NCBI RefSeq assembly: GCF_001187535.1
Contig: NZ_LFIO01000023.1
Location: forward strand, 124,001-188,000
Length of the DNA: 64,000 nt
Reading direction: 5' to 3'
From: Rhizobium ecuadorense
GTDB taxonomy: Bacteria > Pseudomonadota > Alphaproteobacteria > Rhizobiales > Rhizobiaceae
This document shows, one piece after another, positions 55,686 to 64,000 of the stretch (its first letter is position 1; every line of letters starts with the position of its first letter). The notes below the pieces were generated by a model. That model worked only from the letters and a program-made list of their open reading frames with translations. It ran no database searches and was not told the DNA's origin. A program made the position numbers and the translations under genes.

Positions 55686-56708
55686 TCACCGTGTCTCGAG
55701 GATCCGCATCAGCCGGCCGCGATAGCTGTCGAGAATGACGGCAAGGACGATGACGGCGCCGATGACGATCGGCTTGATGTTGTCGTCGGCGCCCAAGAGC
55801 TGCAATCCGGTCGACAGGACCTGCAGAATGCAGGCGCCGACCAGCGTGCCGATGATCGAACCCTTGCCGCCCGACAGGCTGGTGCCGCCGATGATGACCG
55901 CGGCGATGGCGTTCAGCTCGTAGCCGATGCCGGCAACCGGGCTGCCGACATTGAGGCGGAGCAGATAGACCATGGCGGCGATGCCGGCCGTCAGCCCTGA
56001 GATGGTGAAGACGGCGATCTTGTATCGTTTCGGCTGGTGCCCGGACAGCCGAACGGCTTCTTCATTGGTGCCGATGGCGAAGACGAAGCGGCCGAAGACG
56101 GTGTAGCGCAGCACGAACCAGCCGATGAGGACGACGGCGACCGCAATCAGAAAGATCGACGGGAGTATGCCCCAGAAGATCAGGTTGCCGAAATCGACGA
56201 AGGGCTGCGGCAGGCCGGTGATCGTCGAATTGTCGCTGACCACGCGGGCCAGGCCGCTGGCGACGTTCAGCATGCCGAGCGTGACGATGAAGGAAGGAAG
56301 CTTCCACTTCTCGCAGATCCAGCCGTTGACGGCGCCAAGGAGAGCGCCGGTGCCCATCGAGGCAAGACAGGCGAGAACAATCGCCTGCCAGGGCGAAAAC
56401 ATCGGATTGATCATGATCGTTGCGCCGATCACCGTGCAAAGGGCAAGCAGCGATCCCACCGAGAGATCGATGCCGCCGACCAGGATGACGAAGGTCATGC
56501 CCGCGGCAAGCACGGTGTTGATGGCGATCTGCACGAAGATCTTCAGGAAATTCTCCGGCGTGGCGAAATAGGGCGCGGTTGCCGAGAAAAACGCCAGGAT
56601 CAGGATGAGGGCAATGGCGACGCCCGCCTCCTTCATCGAGATCCGGATCAGCTTGTCCCAGAAGCGCGCCTCTTTTGCCTCGGTCTGTTTTTCAATGCTG
56701 GCGGACAC
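55686..56708 (-). CDS. Ribose-type ABC transporter permease
   Basis: A 340-residue RbsC-like permease with about ten helices; VILVGGIDLSVGSLLAL near 72 and the late IGGTSLSGGKGSIIGTLVG are family marks. It starts with GTG at 56708, seven bases after AAGGAG; an earlier in-frame ATG has no such site. It overlaps the end of the ATPase gene by 17 bases. Part of the sugar-uptake operon 59352-55686. Confidence 0.92.
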   Translation of the reverse strand: MSASIEKQTEAKEARFWDKLIRISMKEAGVAIALILILAFFSATAPYFATPENFLKIFVQIAINTVLAAGMTFVILVGGIDLSVGSLLALCTVIGATIMINPMFSPWQAIVLACLASMGTGALLGAVNGWICEKWKLPSFIVTLGMLNVASGLARVVSDNSTITGLPQPFVDFGNLIFWGILPSIFLIAVAVVLIGWFVLRYTVFGRFVFAIGTNEEAVRLSGHQPKRYKIAVFTISGLTAGIAAMVYLLRLNVGSPVAGIGYELNAIAAVIIGGTSLSGGKGSIIGTLVGACILQVLSTGLQLLGADDNIKPIVIGAVIVLAVILDSYRGRLMRILETR

Positions 56709-58227
56709 GGCTGTACTCCTTGTAAGCGAGCGACAGGATCCTGCTCTCGTCAAATTGTTCCCGAGCGATTTCGCCGGATATCTTGCCGTCGGAGAAAACG
56801 ATGATGCGATGGCAAATGCCCATCAGCTCCGGCAGATCCGAAGATACCACCAGCACGCCTTTTCCCTCGGCGGCAAATTTCCATAAGAGTTCATAGATCT
56901 CGGCCTTGGCGCCGACATCGATGCCGCGGGTCGGCTCATCGAAGATCAGCACCTTGGGGCCGCGGAACAGCCATTTGGCAATGACCACCTTCTGCTGATT
57001 GCCGCCGGAAAAGGTCCTGACCGCCTGGTGGATGGAGGGGGTCTTGATCCGCAGCTCGCGCACCAGGCGTTGCGAATGACCGTCCTCCGCTCTCCGGTTG
57101 ATCAGGCCGTTGCGGGAGATCCTGGCGAGATCGGTGATGGTGGCGTTTTGGGCGCAGCTCATGTCGAGCATCAGGCCTTGCATCTTGCGGTCTTCGGTCG
57201 CCAGGCACAGCCCGGCCGCAACCGCATCCTTCGGCGAATTGATCTCGACCGGCTCGCCGTTCAGGCGGATTGCGCCTGAGGCCTTCAGGTCGGCGCCGAA
57301 GAGGGCGCGCACCGCCTCGGTACGGCCGCTGCCGACAAGGCCGGCAATGCCGACGATTTCGCCCTTGGCCACGGAAAAAGACAGTTCCGGGCTGTTGCGC
57401 GTCACCCTCAGGCCGGAGACACCGAGCGCTTCGCCGGATACCGTGCTGTCGCCTTTGAAGATGCCGTGATCGGCAAGCTTGCGCCCGACCATCAGTTCGA
57501 CGATATCAGGAATAGCAAGCCCGGCCAGCGGCCGGGTGATCACATGCTGGCCGTCGCGCAGCACCGTCACATCGTCGCCGACTTCGAAGATTTCCTCCAG
57601 CCGGTGCGAGATATAGAGCGTGGTGACGCCGCGGCCCTTCAGCCGCTTCAGAATTTCGAACAGGCGATCGACCTCCTTGGAGGTCAGGGTCGCGGTCGGT
57701 TCATCGAGAACGAGAAGTTTGCTTTCGTAACACAGCGCCTTGGCGATCTCGACCAGCTGCAGTTGCGCAACGCTGAGGCTGCTTGCCAGCGTCGTCGGGG
57801 CGACATCGAGGCCGACCTCTTCGAGGAGTTCGGCCGCCCTGGCGTTCATCGCCTTGTAGTTTACCAGGCCGTATCGGCGCGGCAGATGCTCAAACAGCAG
57901 ATTTTCCGCCACCGTCAGGTTGGATAGCGGATGCAGTTCCTGGTGAATGACGCGGATGCCGGCCCTGAACGCCTCCAGCGGCGAGGCCGGGTGATAGGGC
58001 TTGCCGTCGAACAGGATGTGACCGTCATCCGGCCTGAAGACGCCGCCGAGCAGGTTGATCAGCGTCGACTTTCCGGCGCCGTTTTCGCCAAGGAGAACAT
58101 GCCCCTTGCCGCGGCCGATCCGCATCGAGACGTCCTTGAGCGCCACGACGCCCGGGAAGCGCTTGCCGATTCCTTCCAGCCTCAGGATGTCGTCATCTGC
58201 TGCGTCTGACACGTCGACCTCATGCAC
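56692..58227 (-). CDS. Ribose-type ABC transporter ATP-binding protein
   Basis: A fused double ATPase of RbsA type, about 511 residues. First half: Walker A LLGENGAGKST near 46, signature LSVAQLQLVEIAKAL near 148, Walker B LLVLDEPTATL near 169. Second half: modified P-loop GLVGSGRTE, signature FSGGNQQKVVIAKWL, Walker B VLIFDEPTRG. Start is uncertain: GTG at 58227 (GGAGG 11 bases upstream) or GTG at 58212 (GAGG five bases upstream). Substrate probably a monosaccharide or sugar alcohol. Confidence 0.92.
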   Translation of the reverse strand: MHEVDVSDAADDDILRLEGIGKRFPGVVALKDVSMRIGRGKGHVLLGENGAGKSTLINLLGGVFRPDDGHILFDGKPYHPASPLEAFRAGIRVIHQELHPLSNLTVAENLLFEHLPRRYGLVNYKAMNARAAELLEEVGLDVAPTTLASSLSVAQLQLVEIAKALCYESKLLVLDEPTATLTSKEVDRLFEILKRLKGRGVTTLYISHRLEEIFEVGDDVTVLRDGQHVITRPLAGLAIPDIVELMVGRKLADHGIFKGDSTVSGEALGVSGLRVTRNSPELSFSVAKGEIVGIAGLVGSGRTEAVRALFGADLKASGAIRLNGEPVEINSPKDAVAAGLCLATEDRKMQGLMLDMSCAQNATITDLARISRNGLINRRAEDGHSQRLVRELRIKTPSIHQAVRTFSGGNQQKVVIAKWLFRGPKVLIFDEPTRGIDVGAKAEIYELLWKFAAEGKGVLVVSSDLPELMGICHRIIVFSDGKISGEIAREQFDESRILSLAYKEYSRVRQH

Positions 58228-58318
58228 AATTAGGCGATCCTCCACGGAAGGCGCACCGGAGAGGCTCGAAACAAGCCTCCTCCGGAGCAATCAACGCGTC
58301 GATCGGTTGGTAGTCGTT

Positions 58319-58341
58319 GGCGCCGGCAGCAAGCCGGCGCC
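58319..58341 (-). promoter_or_regulatory. Intercistronic hairpin after the binding-protein gene
   Basis: GGCGCCGGC-AGCAA-GCCGGCGCC (plus-strand reading), a perfect 9-bp GC stem between the binding-protein and ATPase genes. There is no U-tract, so it probably protects the upstream message from 3' decay and helps make more binding protein than transporter, as in other sugar operons. A weaker stem GAGGCT...AGCCTC lies at 58261-58279. Confidence 0.6.
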
Positions 58342-58368
58342 TCTTTGTCCTGTCGTCGGAAATCCCGA

Positions 58369-59352
58369 TTATTTCAGATCGGCAGAGGTGACGAGCTTGA
58401 CGTCGGTCTTGACCCAGCCGGTGAATTTTTCGCCGGCAAGTTCGCGCATGCCATAGTCGATGCCCATGACCGCCATCTGCGCGCCATACTGCTCGACGGT
58501 GGCGAGCATCTTGCCATCCTTGATCAGCGGCTGAACGGGCGGGATGTTGTCGAAGCCGACAACCTTGATCTTGCCGGCCTGGCCGGCCGCATCGAGAGCC
58601 TTGACGACGCCGAGGGCCATGGAGTCGTTGGCGGCCATCACGCCTTGAATATCCTTATACTTCGTCAGGAAATTGGTCATGACGGTGTTGGCTTCCTCGG
58701 TCTCCCAATGGGCAGTCTTGCTGTCGAGAAGCTCGAGCTTGCCCGATTTGACCGAGTCCACGAAGCCTTCCTTGCGTTCCTTGGCGTTGTCGGCCTCGGG
58801 GTTGCCTTCGAGGATGACCACCTTGGCGCCGGGTCCGAGATCCTTGGCCAGCGCATCGCCCGCAAGCTTTGCGCCTTCCTTGTTGTCAGGCCCGAAGAAA
58901 GCCAGGTCGATACCGGCCTTCTTCTTGGCATCGGCATCGAGCGGCACGTCGATGTTGATGACCTTGACGCCTGCCTTGACCGCCTTTGCCAGCGGCGTTG
59001 CCATCGCCTTTGAATCGGCGGGTGCGACGACGATGATATCGTATTTCTGGGTGACGAAGTTCTCGACCGCGTCGACCTGCGAGGCGAAGTCACGCTCGTC
59101 CTTCATGCCGACGGCTTTGAAATCGAACTTGTCCTTGTTCTCGGCCGCATATTTGTCGGCGCCGGCCTTCATCTGCTTGAAGAACTCATTCGACAAGGAT
59201 TTCATGATCAGGCCGACCTTCGGCTTCTCGGCCGCAAAGGCCGGCGACACGCTGCAGGACAGCGCCAGCAGCAAGGTGCCGGCAAGGCCGACCTTCAAGG
59301 CCGCACGGCGCGGTGCATTGATCAAGACGGATTCGCGCTTAAAATTGGACAT
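58369..59352 (-). CDS. Periplasmic sugar-binding protein (RbsB-like)
   Basis: A 327-residue substrate-binding protein of the ribose/galactose cluster. It has a signal peptide (twin-Arg-like RRAALKVGLAGTLLLAL then AFAAEK cleavage near residue 40), the N-lobe KVGLIMKSLSNEFFKQM and the hinge-side GVMAANDSMALGVVKAL and VVGFDNIPPVQP. First gene of the operon, followed by the ATPase and permease genes; divergent from lacI. Confidence 0.93.
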   Translation of the reverse strand: MSNFKRESVLINAPRRAALKVGLAGTLLLALSCSVSPAFAAEKPKVGLIMKSLSNEFFKQMKAGADKYAAENKDKFDFKAVGMKDERDFASQVDAVENFVTQKYDIIVVAPADSKAMATPLAKAVKAGVKVINIDVPLDADAKKKAGIDLAFFGPDNKEGAKLAGDALAKDLGPGAKVVILEGNPEADNAKERKEGFVDSVKSGKLELLDSKTAHWETEEANTVMTNFLTKYKDIQGVMAANDSMALGVVKALDAAGQAGKIKVVGFDNIPPVQPLIKDGKMLATVEQYGAQMAVMGIDYGMRELAGEKFTGWVKTDVKLVTSADLK

Positions 59353-59680
59353 TTTTCCTCCTGAACGGCCCTCTGCTCAGCTCCATCTGAGTTGCCCCGC
59401 GGCAATGAACCGTTTCCAACGACAAATGGGTAACACGCCGTTGAGAATTGTCAAGCGGTCGAAAGCGCGCCAGCCAGAGGACTCAGGCGCCGTATCAAGC
59501 GCGTATTGACATATTCCTGATGAACCGTTTCCATGGTTCTCGGCAGGCTCTGCTGTCATATTCGGCCGACCGAGAGAGACGGCCTTTGACTAGAGACCTG
59601 AAGACCATTAGCTGGAAGCCTGGATCAGGCGCCTTCGGGCGCGTTGCTCAGACGAAGAATGAAGGGCATCTATTTCAGTC
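59353..59680. promoter_or_regulatory. Divergent control region with a repeated LacI-type operator
   Basis: The 14-mer ATGAACCGTTTCCA occurs twice, at 59405-59418 and 59520-59533, in the same orientation and 115 bases apart. It is an imperfect palindrome with the central CG typical of LacI/GalR operators, and sits between the sugar-binding protein gene and a LacI-family gene. Spacing of about eleven helical turns would allow looping by a tetramer. No gene is apparent in the gap. Confidence 0.7.
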
Positions 59681-60703
59681 ATGTCAAAGGTCGGGATCAG
59701 GGATGTTGCCAAGCTTGCGGGTGTTTCCACCGGCACCGTTTCTAGGGTTTTGAACGATCATCCCTCCGTGACCAAGGAGGTGCGGGCGCGCGTCGAAGGG
59801 ATCATCAGGGACCTGGGTTACCTTCCCGACCCGTCGGCAAGAAGCATGCGCAGCAAGGTCAGCCGCCTGATCGGCATCGTCATCCCGGATCTGACCAATC
59901 CGTTCTTCTCCGAACTCGTGCAATCGGCGGAACAGGCGGCGGCCAATCACGGCTATAATATCATCGTCATGACCTCGCTTGATCATGCCGCCAAGGAAGC
60001 CGATCGGATCAAGCAGCTGACGAGCCGGAAGGTCGACGGCATCATTCTCGTTCCCAGCAATGACTTCCATACGATCAAACTGCCGAAAGGCTTGCCGATC
60101 GTCGTCGTCGACCGGCTTATGCCCGGATATTCCGGCATTGCCGCCGATCACCGCGCGGGCGTTCGCCTCGGCGTCGAGCACCTTCTGAAGCTCGGCCATC
60201 GCCGCATCGGCTTCATCTCAGGGCCCGGACATTCCGTCCCCGCGAACGACCGCCTCAGGGGTTATCTCGACGCAATCGAGCAGGCGGGGGAACAGGCGGA
60301 CGGCAGCGCGAAAATGGCGGGACCGCCGCTGATTGCCGAGGCGGCCTTCGATTATGAGAGCGGCCGCTCGGCGGGAAACTATCTTCTGGCCCGCGCCCGC
60401 AACGAGCGGCCGACGGCGATCTTTGCCAGTTCGGACCAGCAGGCGATCGGCTGCATGCGGGCGGCGCATGATCTCGGAATTCCGGTTCCTGCAGCCCTTT
60501 CCATCGTCGGCTTCGACGGCATCCCGCTCGCCAGCATGACGACGCCGCGCCTGACAACGGTGAAGCAGCCGATCCAGGACGTCGCCGCCGCCGCGGTCGC
60601 CGTTCTGTTGAACAAGCAGACCGCGCCTGAGCTCGACAATCCGATCCTGTTTGCCTGCGAGGTTTTAGAGGGGGAAACGACCGCCCCGCCGCAGCCGGAT
60701 TAG
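59681..60703 (+). CDS. LacI-family transcriptional regulator
   Basis: A 340-residue repressor: helix-turn-helix and hinge at residues 1-60 (IRDVAKLAGVSTGTVSRVLND, SARSMRSKVSRLIGIVIPD), then a sugar-binding core related to the RbsB fold. Divergent from the ABC sugar operon, whose shared control region carries two copies of a LacI-type operator, so it is the local regulator and probably represses itself too. Confidence 0.93.
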   Translation: MSKVGIRDVAKLAGVSTGTVSRVLNDHPSVTKEVRARVEGIIRDLGYLPDPSARSMRSKVSRLIGIVIPDLTNPFFSELVQSAEQAAANHGYNIIVMTSLDHAAKEADRIKQLTSRKVDGIILVPSNDFHTIKLPKGLPIVVVDRLMPGYSGIAADHRAGVRLGVEHLLKLGHRRIGFISGPGHSVPANDRLRGYLDAIEQAGEQADGSAKMAGPPLIAEAAFDYESGRSAGNYLLARARNERPTAIFASSDQQAIGCMRAAHDLGIPVPAALSIVGFDGIPLASMTTPRLTTVKQPIQDVAAAAVAVLLNKQTAPELDNPILFACEVLEGETTAPPQPD

Positions 60704-60722
60704 CGCTAACGGCCGGAAATTC

Positions 60723-61226
60723 TCAGGCGGCGATGCCCTGGTTGCCGCCATTGCGCAGCATATTGCGGAGGCGATAGGCGATCGCTAGCGGCTTGGGGAA
60801 AGGCTTGCGCAGGAAGGCGACCTTGCGGACATAATTGTCTACCCGCCAGCTCGCCCAGGTGCCGCCGGCGAAAAAAGCAACATCGCCGGCGCAGAGCGTG
60901 CGTTCGGTGCCGTCCTCGGCGGTGATATGGACCTCGCCTTCGAGGATCATCACGGTCTCGTCCCAGCCGAAATACCAGCGGAATTCGCCTGATGTGCAAT
61001 CCCAGATCGCCGTCAGCGAGGCCTCGTCATGACCGCGCGAATGTTCGGCGGTGCGGGCCTGCGGATTGCCGCTGACGATCCAGTCCGGATTGATCGGCGT
61101 CGATTTCAGCGGCAGGAGATCGCTCGCATGCGCGACAAAGGATTTGCCGGCCGGCTTCGCCACGGCATAAGGCACCGAGCGCGCGGCCATGGCGACCGCA
61201 CTTGCAAGCATCAGCTTCCAGGCCAT
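60723..61226 (-). CDS. Cupin-domain protein with N-terminal hydrophobic segment
   Basis: A 167-residue protein: Ala-rich N-terminal segment (MAWKLMLASAVAMAA), weakly signal-like, then a DUF861-type cupin domain with GEFRWYFGWDETVMILEGEVHIT near 80 and GDVAFFAGGTWASWRV near 113. These cupins resemble (S)-ureidoglycine aminohydrolase-type folds but function is unknown. Alone on the minus strand, convergent with lacI. Confidence 0.8.
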   Translation of the reverse strand: MAWKLMLASAVAMAARSVPYAVAKPAGKSFVAHASDLLPLKSTPINPDWIVSGNPQARTAEHSRGHDEASLTAIWDCTSGEFRWYFGWDETVMILEGEVHITAEDGTERTLCAGDVAFFAGGTWASWRVDNYVRKVAFLRKPFPKPLAIAYRLRNMLRNGGNQGIAA

Positions 61227-61342
61227 GAACCAACCCCCAAATCTTTATCCCAACCGAGATTTGGGTAACAGACAGTCGTAAGAACCTGGTTCACGCCGGC
61301 GCTAAAATTTTAACGATCGGGAAAGCCGATGGTCGCAGGAGG

Positions 61343-61711
61343 TCAGAAGGCGTCGGGAAAGTGCCGCGGCAGCCGGCCCGGCATGACCGCGACGATATCA
61401 TAACGCTGGGAAAGACGGGCCTGATCCGCCTGGCGGGCGAGCCAGAGATCGCTTGCCGCCCGTATGCGCTTCTGGGCGGCGGCGGAGACGGCGTCGACGG
61501 CCGCCGCCTCGCCATGGCGGGCCTTGACCTCGACGAAGACGGCGAGATCGCCCTTGCGGGCAACAATATCGATCTCGCCGAGGCGGGTGCGGTGGCGTAG
61601 TGCCAGGATGCGGTAACCCTTCAGCATCAGAAAGACGGCGGCGACATATTCCGACATCAGGCCCCGGCGCTGCGCTTTCCTTTTCAGGGCGGTGAGATCC
61701 CTATCGCCCAT
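61343..61711 (-). CDS. yraN: UPF0102/YraN-family protein
   Basis: A 122-residue predicted nuclease-fold protein. The restriction-endonuclease-like core is visible: GEIDIVARKGDLAVFVEVKAR near 45 (Asp, Glu-x-Lys) preceded by the helix SEYVAAVFLMLKGYRIL. Biological role is not settled. It overlaps the end of rsmI by 11 bases; rsmI-yraN is a widely conserved pair. Confidence 0.92.
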   Translation of the reverse strand: MGDRDLTALKRKAQRRGLMSEYVAAVFLMLKGYRILALRHRTRLGEIDIVARKGDLAVFVEVKARHGEAAAVDAVSAAAQKRIRAASDLWLARQADQARLSQRYDIVAVMPGRLPRHFPDAF

Positions 61712-62618
61712 CGGCGCCCTTCAGTTCCAGCAGGCGCTGGTAGAGCACCTTGCGCGGCAGGCCGGTGAGACGGGCGGCCTCGGTCGCGGCCTTGGCCGTC
61801 GGCATGGTTTTTGCGAGATCGGCCAGCACAGCTTCGACATCGGCCTCCGGCGTTTCCACCGGCTCCGGCGGGCCGACGACGAGGACGATCTCGCCCTTGA
61901 CGTTTTCCACCTGCTGGTAGTGTGCGGCAAGCTCGCCAAGCGTGCCGCGGCGGAACTCCTCATAGGTCTTGGTCAGTTCGCGGCAGACGGAGGCGGGCCG
62001 CGCACTTCCCAGCACGTCGGCGGCAGCAAGAAGCGTGGCGCCGATGCGATGCGGCGATTCAAAGAAGATCAGTGTCGCGGGAGCCGCGACGAGTTCGCCG
62101 AGACGGTCGCGGCGGGCCTTGTCCTTGACCGGCAGGAAACCGGCAAACAGAAAGGCATCGTTCGGCAGGCCGGAGCCGACAAGGGCTGCGAGCGGCGCCG
62201 AGGCGCCGGGAATGGGGATGACGCGGTAACCTGCCGCAATCGCCTGCTGCGCCAGCCGATAGCCCGGATCGGAGACCAGTGGCGTGCCGGCATCCGACAC
62301 GAGCGCCACCGAGCGGCCGGCCTCCAGCGCCTGGAGGAGCCGCGGGCCGGCCTCGTCGGCATTGTATTCGTGATAGGCGAAGGGCCGGTTCTGGATGCCG
62401 TAACGGTCGAGCAGCACGCGGGTGACGCGCGTATCCTCGCAGGCGAGCACATCGGCGCCGGCCAGCGTTTCCAGCGCGCGCAGGGTGATATCGCCGAGAT
62501 TGCCGATCGGGGTGGCGACCAGATAAAGCGCCGGCTCCAGCGGCCGCGCCGGCACCGCCATATTGTGCAGGCGGAAGCTTCGCCGGGTGGCGGCCTGCTC
62601 TGTCGTTTCCTCATTCAT
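61701..62618 (-). CDS. rsmI: 16S rRNA (cytidine-1402-2'-O)-methyltransferase
   Basis: SAM-dependent enzyme modifying C1402 in the decoding centre. The 305-residue tetrapyrrole-methylase-fold protein has LYLVATPIGNLGDITLRAL near 31, ACEDTRVTRVLLDRYGI near 56, VSDAGTPLVSDPGYRLA near 106 and FFESPHRI near 180. Length and motifs are normal. Followed by yraN; its ATG overlaps the stop of a short upstream frame. Confidence 0.95.
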   Translation of the reverse strand: MNEETTEQAATRRSFRLHNMAVPARPLEPALYLVATPIGNLGDITLRALETLAGADVLACEDTRVTRVLLDRYGIQNRPFAYHEYNADEAGPRLLQALEAGRSVALVSDAGTPLVSDPGYRLAQQAIAAGYRVIPIPGASAPLAALVGSGLPNDAFLFAGFLPVKDKARRDRLGELVAAPATLIFFESPHRIGATLLAAADVLGSARPASVCRELTKTYEEFRRGTLGELAAHYQQVENVKGEIVLVVGPPEPVETPEADVEAVLADLAKTMPTAKAATEAARLTGLPRKVLYQRLLELKGADGR

Positions 62619-62773
62619 GCCATTTGCTTTCGTCCCGCCGTCATCGCGCCTTTATGGGCGAGCGGCACGGCTTCGGCAAGGGTTCGGATTTCTGTGAGAA
62701 TTGCCCGGGAAAACCGCAAATGCAGGCGCTTGGCCCTCCATGCCTCTTGCAATCCGATGCTGAAGTCTGCCAT
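62615..62773 (-). CDS. Possible small protein upstream of rsmI
   Basis: A 52-residue frame, MADFSIGLQEAWRAKRLHL onward, basic and helical, whose stop overlaps the rsmI start in an ATGA. That coupling is the only positive sign; GGAGG is 14 bases before the ATG, rather far, and I know no such family. The frame stays open further upstream to 62863, next to the divergent dnaN promoter. Confidence 0.3.
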   Translation of the reverse strand: MADFSIGLQEAWRAKRLHLRFSRAILTEIRTLAEAVPLAHKGAMTAGRKQMA

Positions 62774-62866
62774 TTTGCCCGTCCACTCCTCCGGTCTCAG
62801 GCCGGGAAAGCATTCTTCGGGTGCTCGATGCGCCCGGACAGTCACGGTCGAAAGCGGTAGCATTCC

Positions 62867-63985
62867 ATGCGTATTACTATTGAGCGGTCAAACCTGTTGA
62901 AATCGCTGAACCACGTGCACCGCGTGGTCGAACGTCGCAACACGATCCCGATCCTGTCCAACGTATTGCTCAAGGCCGACGGCCAGAACCTCGACATGAA
63001 GGCGACCGACCTCGACCTCGAAATCACCGAGGCGACGCCGGCAAGCGTCGAGCAGGCCGGCGCCACCACCGTTCCGGCCCACCTTCTCTACGATATCGTG
63101 CGCAAGCTTCCCGACGGCTCGGAAGTGTTGCTCGCCACCAGCGCCGACGGCGGCTCGATGACGGTGCAGTCCGGCCGCTCGAAATTCTCGCTGCAGTGCC
63201 TGCCGGAATCCGACTTTCCCGATCTGACCGCCGGCACCTTCACGCATTCCTTCAAGCTGAAGGCGACCGATCTGAAGATGTTGATCGACCGCACGCAGTT
63301 CGCGATCTCGACCGAGGAGACGCGCTATTATCTCAACGGCATCTTCTTCCACACGATCGAGAGCAAGGGCGACCTGAAGCTGAGGGCCGTCGCCACCGAC
63401 GGCCACCGGCTGGCGCGCGCCGATGTCGATGCGCCCTCCGGCTCTGAAGGCATGCCGGGCATCATCATTCCGCGCAAGACGGTCGGCGAGTTGCAGAAGC
63501 TGGTCGACAATCCGGAGGTGACGGTGACCGTCGAGGTCTCCGATGCCAAGATCCGCCTGACCATCGGCTCGATCGTCATGACCTCGAAGCTGATCGACGG
63601 CACCTTCCCGGATTACCAGCGCGTCATCCCCACAGGCAACGACAAGGAAATGCGTGTCGACTGCACGACCTTCGCCCAAGCCGTCGATCGCGTCTCCACC
63701 ATTTCCTCCGAGCGCGGCCGCGCCGTGAAGTTGGCGCTGTCCGAAGGGCAGCTGATGCTGACGGTCAACAATCCGGATTCCGGCAGCGCAACCGAAGAAG
63801 TGGCCGTCGGCTACGACACGGATGCGATGGAAATCGGCTTCAATGCCAAATACCTGCTCGACATCACCGCGCAGCTTTCCGGCGAGGAAGCGATCTTCCT
63901 GCTGGCCGATGCCGGCTCGCCGACGCTGATCCGCGACACCGCCGGCGACGATGCGCTCTACGTGCTGATGCCGATGCGCGTCTGA
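62867..63985 (+). CDS. dnaN: DNA polymerase III beta subunit (sliding clamp)
   Basis: Ring-shaped processivity clamp for the replicative polymerase. The 372-residue protein has three repeated clamp domains; RITIERSNLLKSLNHVHRVVERRNTIPILSN at the start, the mid ATDGHRLARADV near 172 and the C-terminal LMPMRV are hallmarks. It is not next to dnaA, as in other rhizobia, and runs to the end of the window. Confidence 0.97.
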   Translation: MRITIERSNLLKSLNHVHRVVERRNTIPILSNVLLKADGQNLDMKATDLDLEITEATPASVEQAGATTVPAHLLYDIVRKLPDGSEVLLATSADGGSMTVQSGRSKFSLQCLPESDFPDLTAGTFTHSFKLKATDLKMLIDRTQFAISTEETRYYLNGIFFHTIESKGDLKLRAVATDGHRLARADVDAPSGSEGMPGIIIPRKTVGELQKLVDNPEVTVTVEVSDAKIRLTIGSIVMTSKLIDGTFPDYQRVIPTGNDKEMRVDCTTFAQAVDRVSTISSERGRAVKLALSEGQLMLTVNNPDSGSATEEVAVGYDTDAMEIGFNAKYLLDITAQLSGEEAIFLLADAGSPTLIRDTAGDDALYVLMPMRV

Positions 63986-64000
63986 CGGGAACGAAGGCCG

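Overview
The window is a GC-rich, densely coding stretch of an alphaproteobacterial chromosome, almost certainly a Rhizobium close to the R. etli/R. leguminosarum group. The signs are the gene neighbourhoods (metK-trmB, Hsp20 with DUF1150, grpE-hrcA-rph-rdgB-hemW, dnaA-rpsT-enoyl-CoA hydratase-mutM-ubiE-ubiB, yraN-rsmI, dnaN), GANTC sites in front of dnaA, and several families of palindromic intergenic repeats of the rhizobial mosaic (RIME-like) type. The genus is an inference; no rRNA or tRNA gene was seen.

Layout. 1-9.2 kb: SAM synthesis, tRNA modification, heat-shock genes behind a sigma-32-type promoter and a ROSE-like RNA thermometer, nucleoside salvage, RNase PH, nucleotide-pool cleaning and HemW. 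9.3-17.7 kb: a saccharopine dehydrogenase-like gene, dnaA with a long upstream region rich in GANTC, rpsT, an enoyl-CoA hydratase, mutM, ubiE and ubiB. 17.8-27.3 kb: a block bracketed by two inverted copies of a palindromic repeat. It holds a lyase of the histidine ammonia-lyase fold without the MIO triad, a hydantoinase-like amidohydrolase, an M20 carbamoylase, a DUF917 (thiohydantoin desulfurase-like) protein and a urocanase paralogue with altered active-site residues. Together these fit a complete route from ergothioneine through thiourocanate, thiohydantoin propionate, hydantoin propionate and N-carbamoylglutamate to glutamate. 27.3-46.9 kb: accessory metabolism and regulators (LysR, GntR, Lrp), transporters, coaBC, pirin, a secreted S10 carboxypeptidase, prfC, dut, dps and cysK. 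A small structured transcription unit lies in front of a GntR gene whose start sits in a 47-bp palindrome.

46.99-52.94 kb is a foreign island inside a partial second copy of comM. It carries a low-GC zinc-ribbon protein, remnants, a strong inverted repeat and, between two 17-bp direct repeats, three adjacent genes for predicted nucleases: two different PIN-domain proteins and a one-HKD phospholipase-D-fold protein. This is the best candidate for an undescribed (probably defence) system. The intact comM follows directly.

54.6-64 kb: gshB, a ribose-type ABC transporter with a divergent LacI regulator and a repeated operator-like 14-mer, a cupin protein, yraN, rsmI and dnaN.
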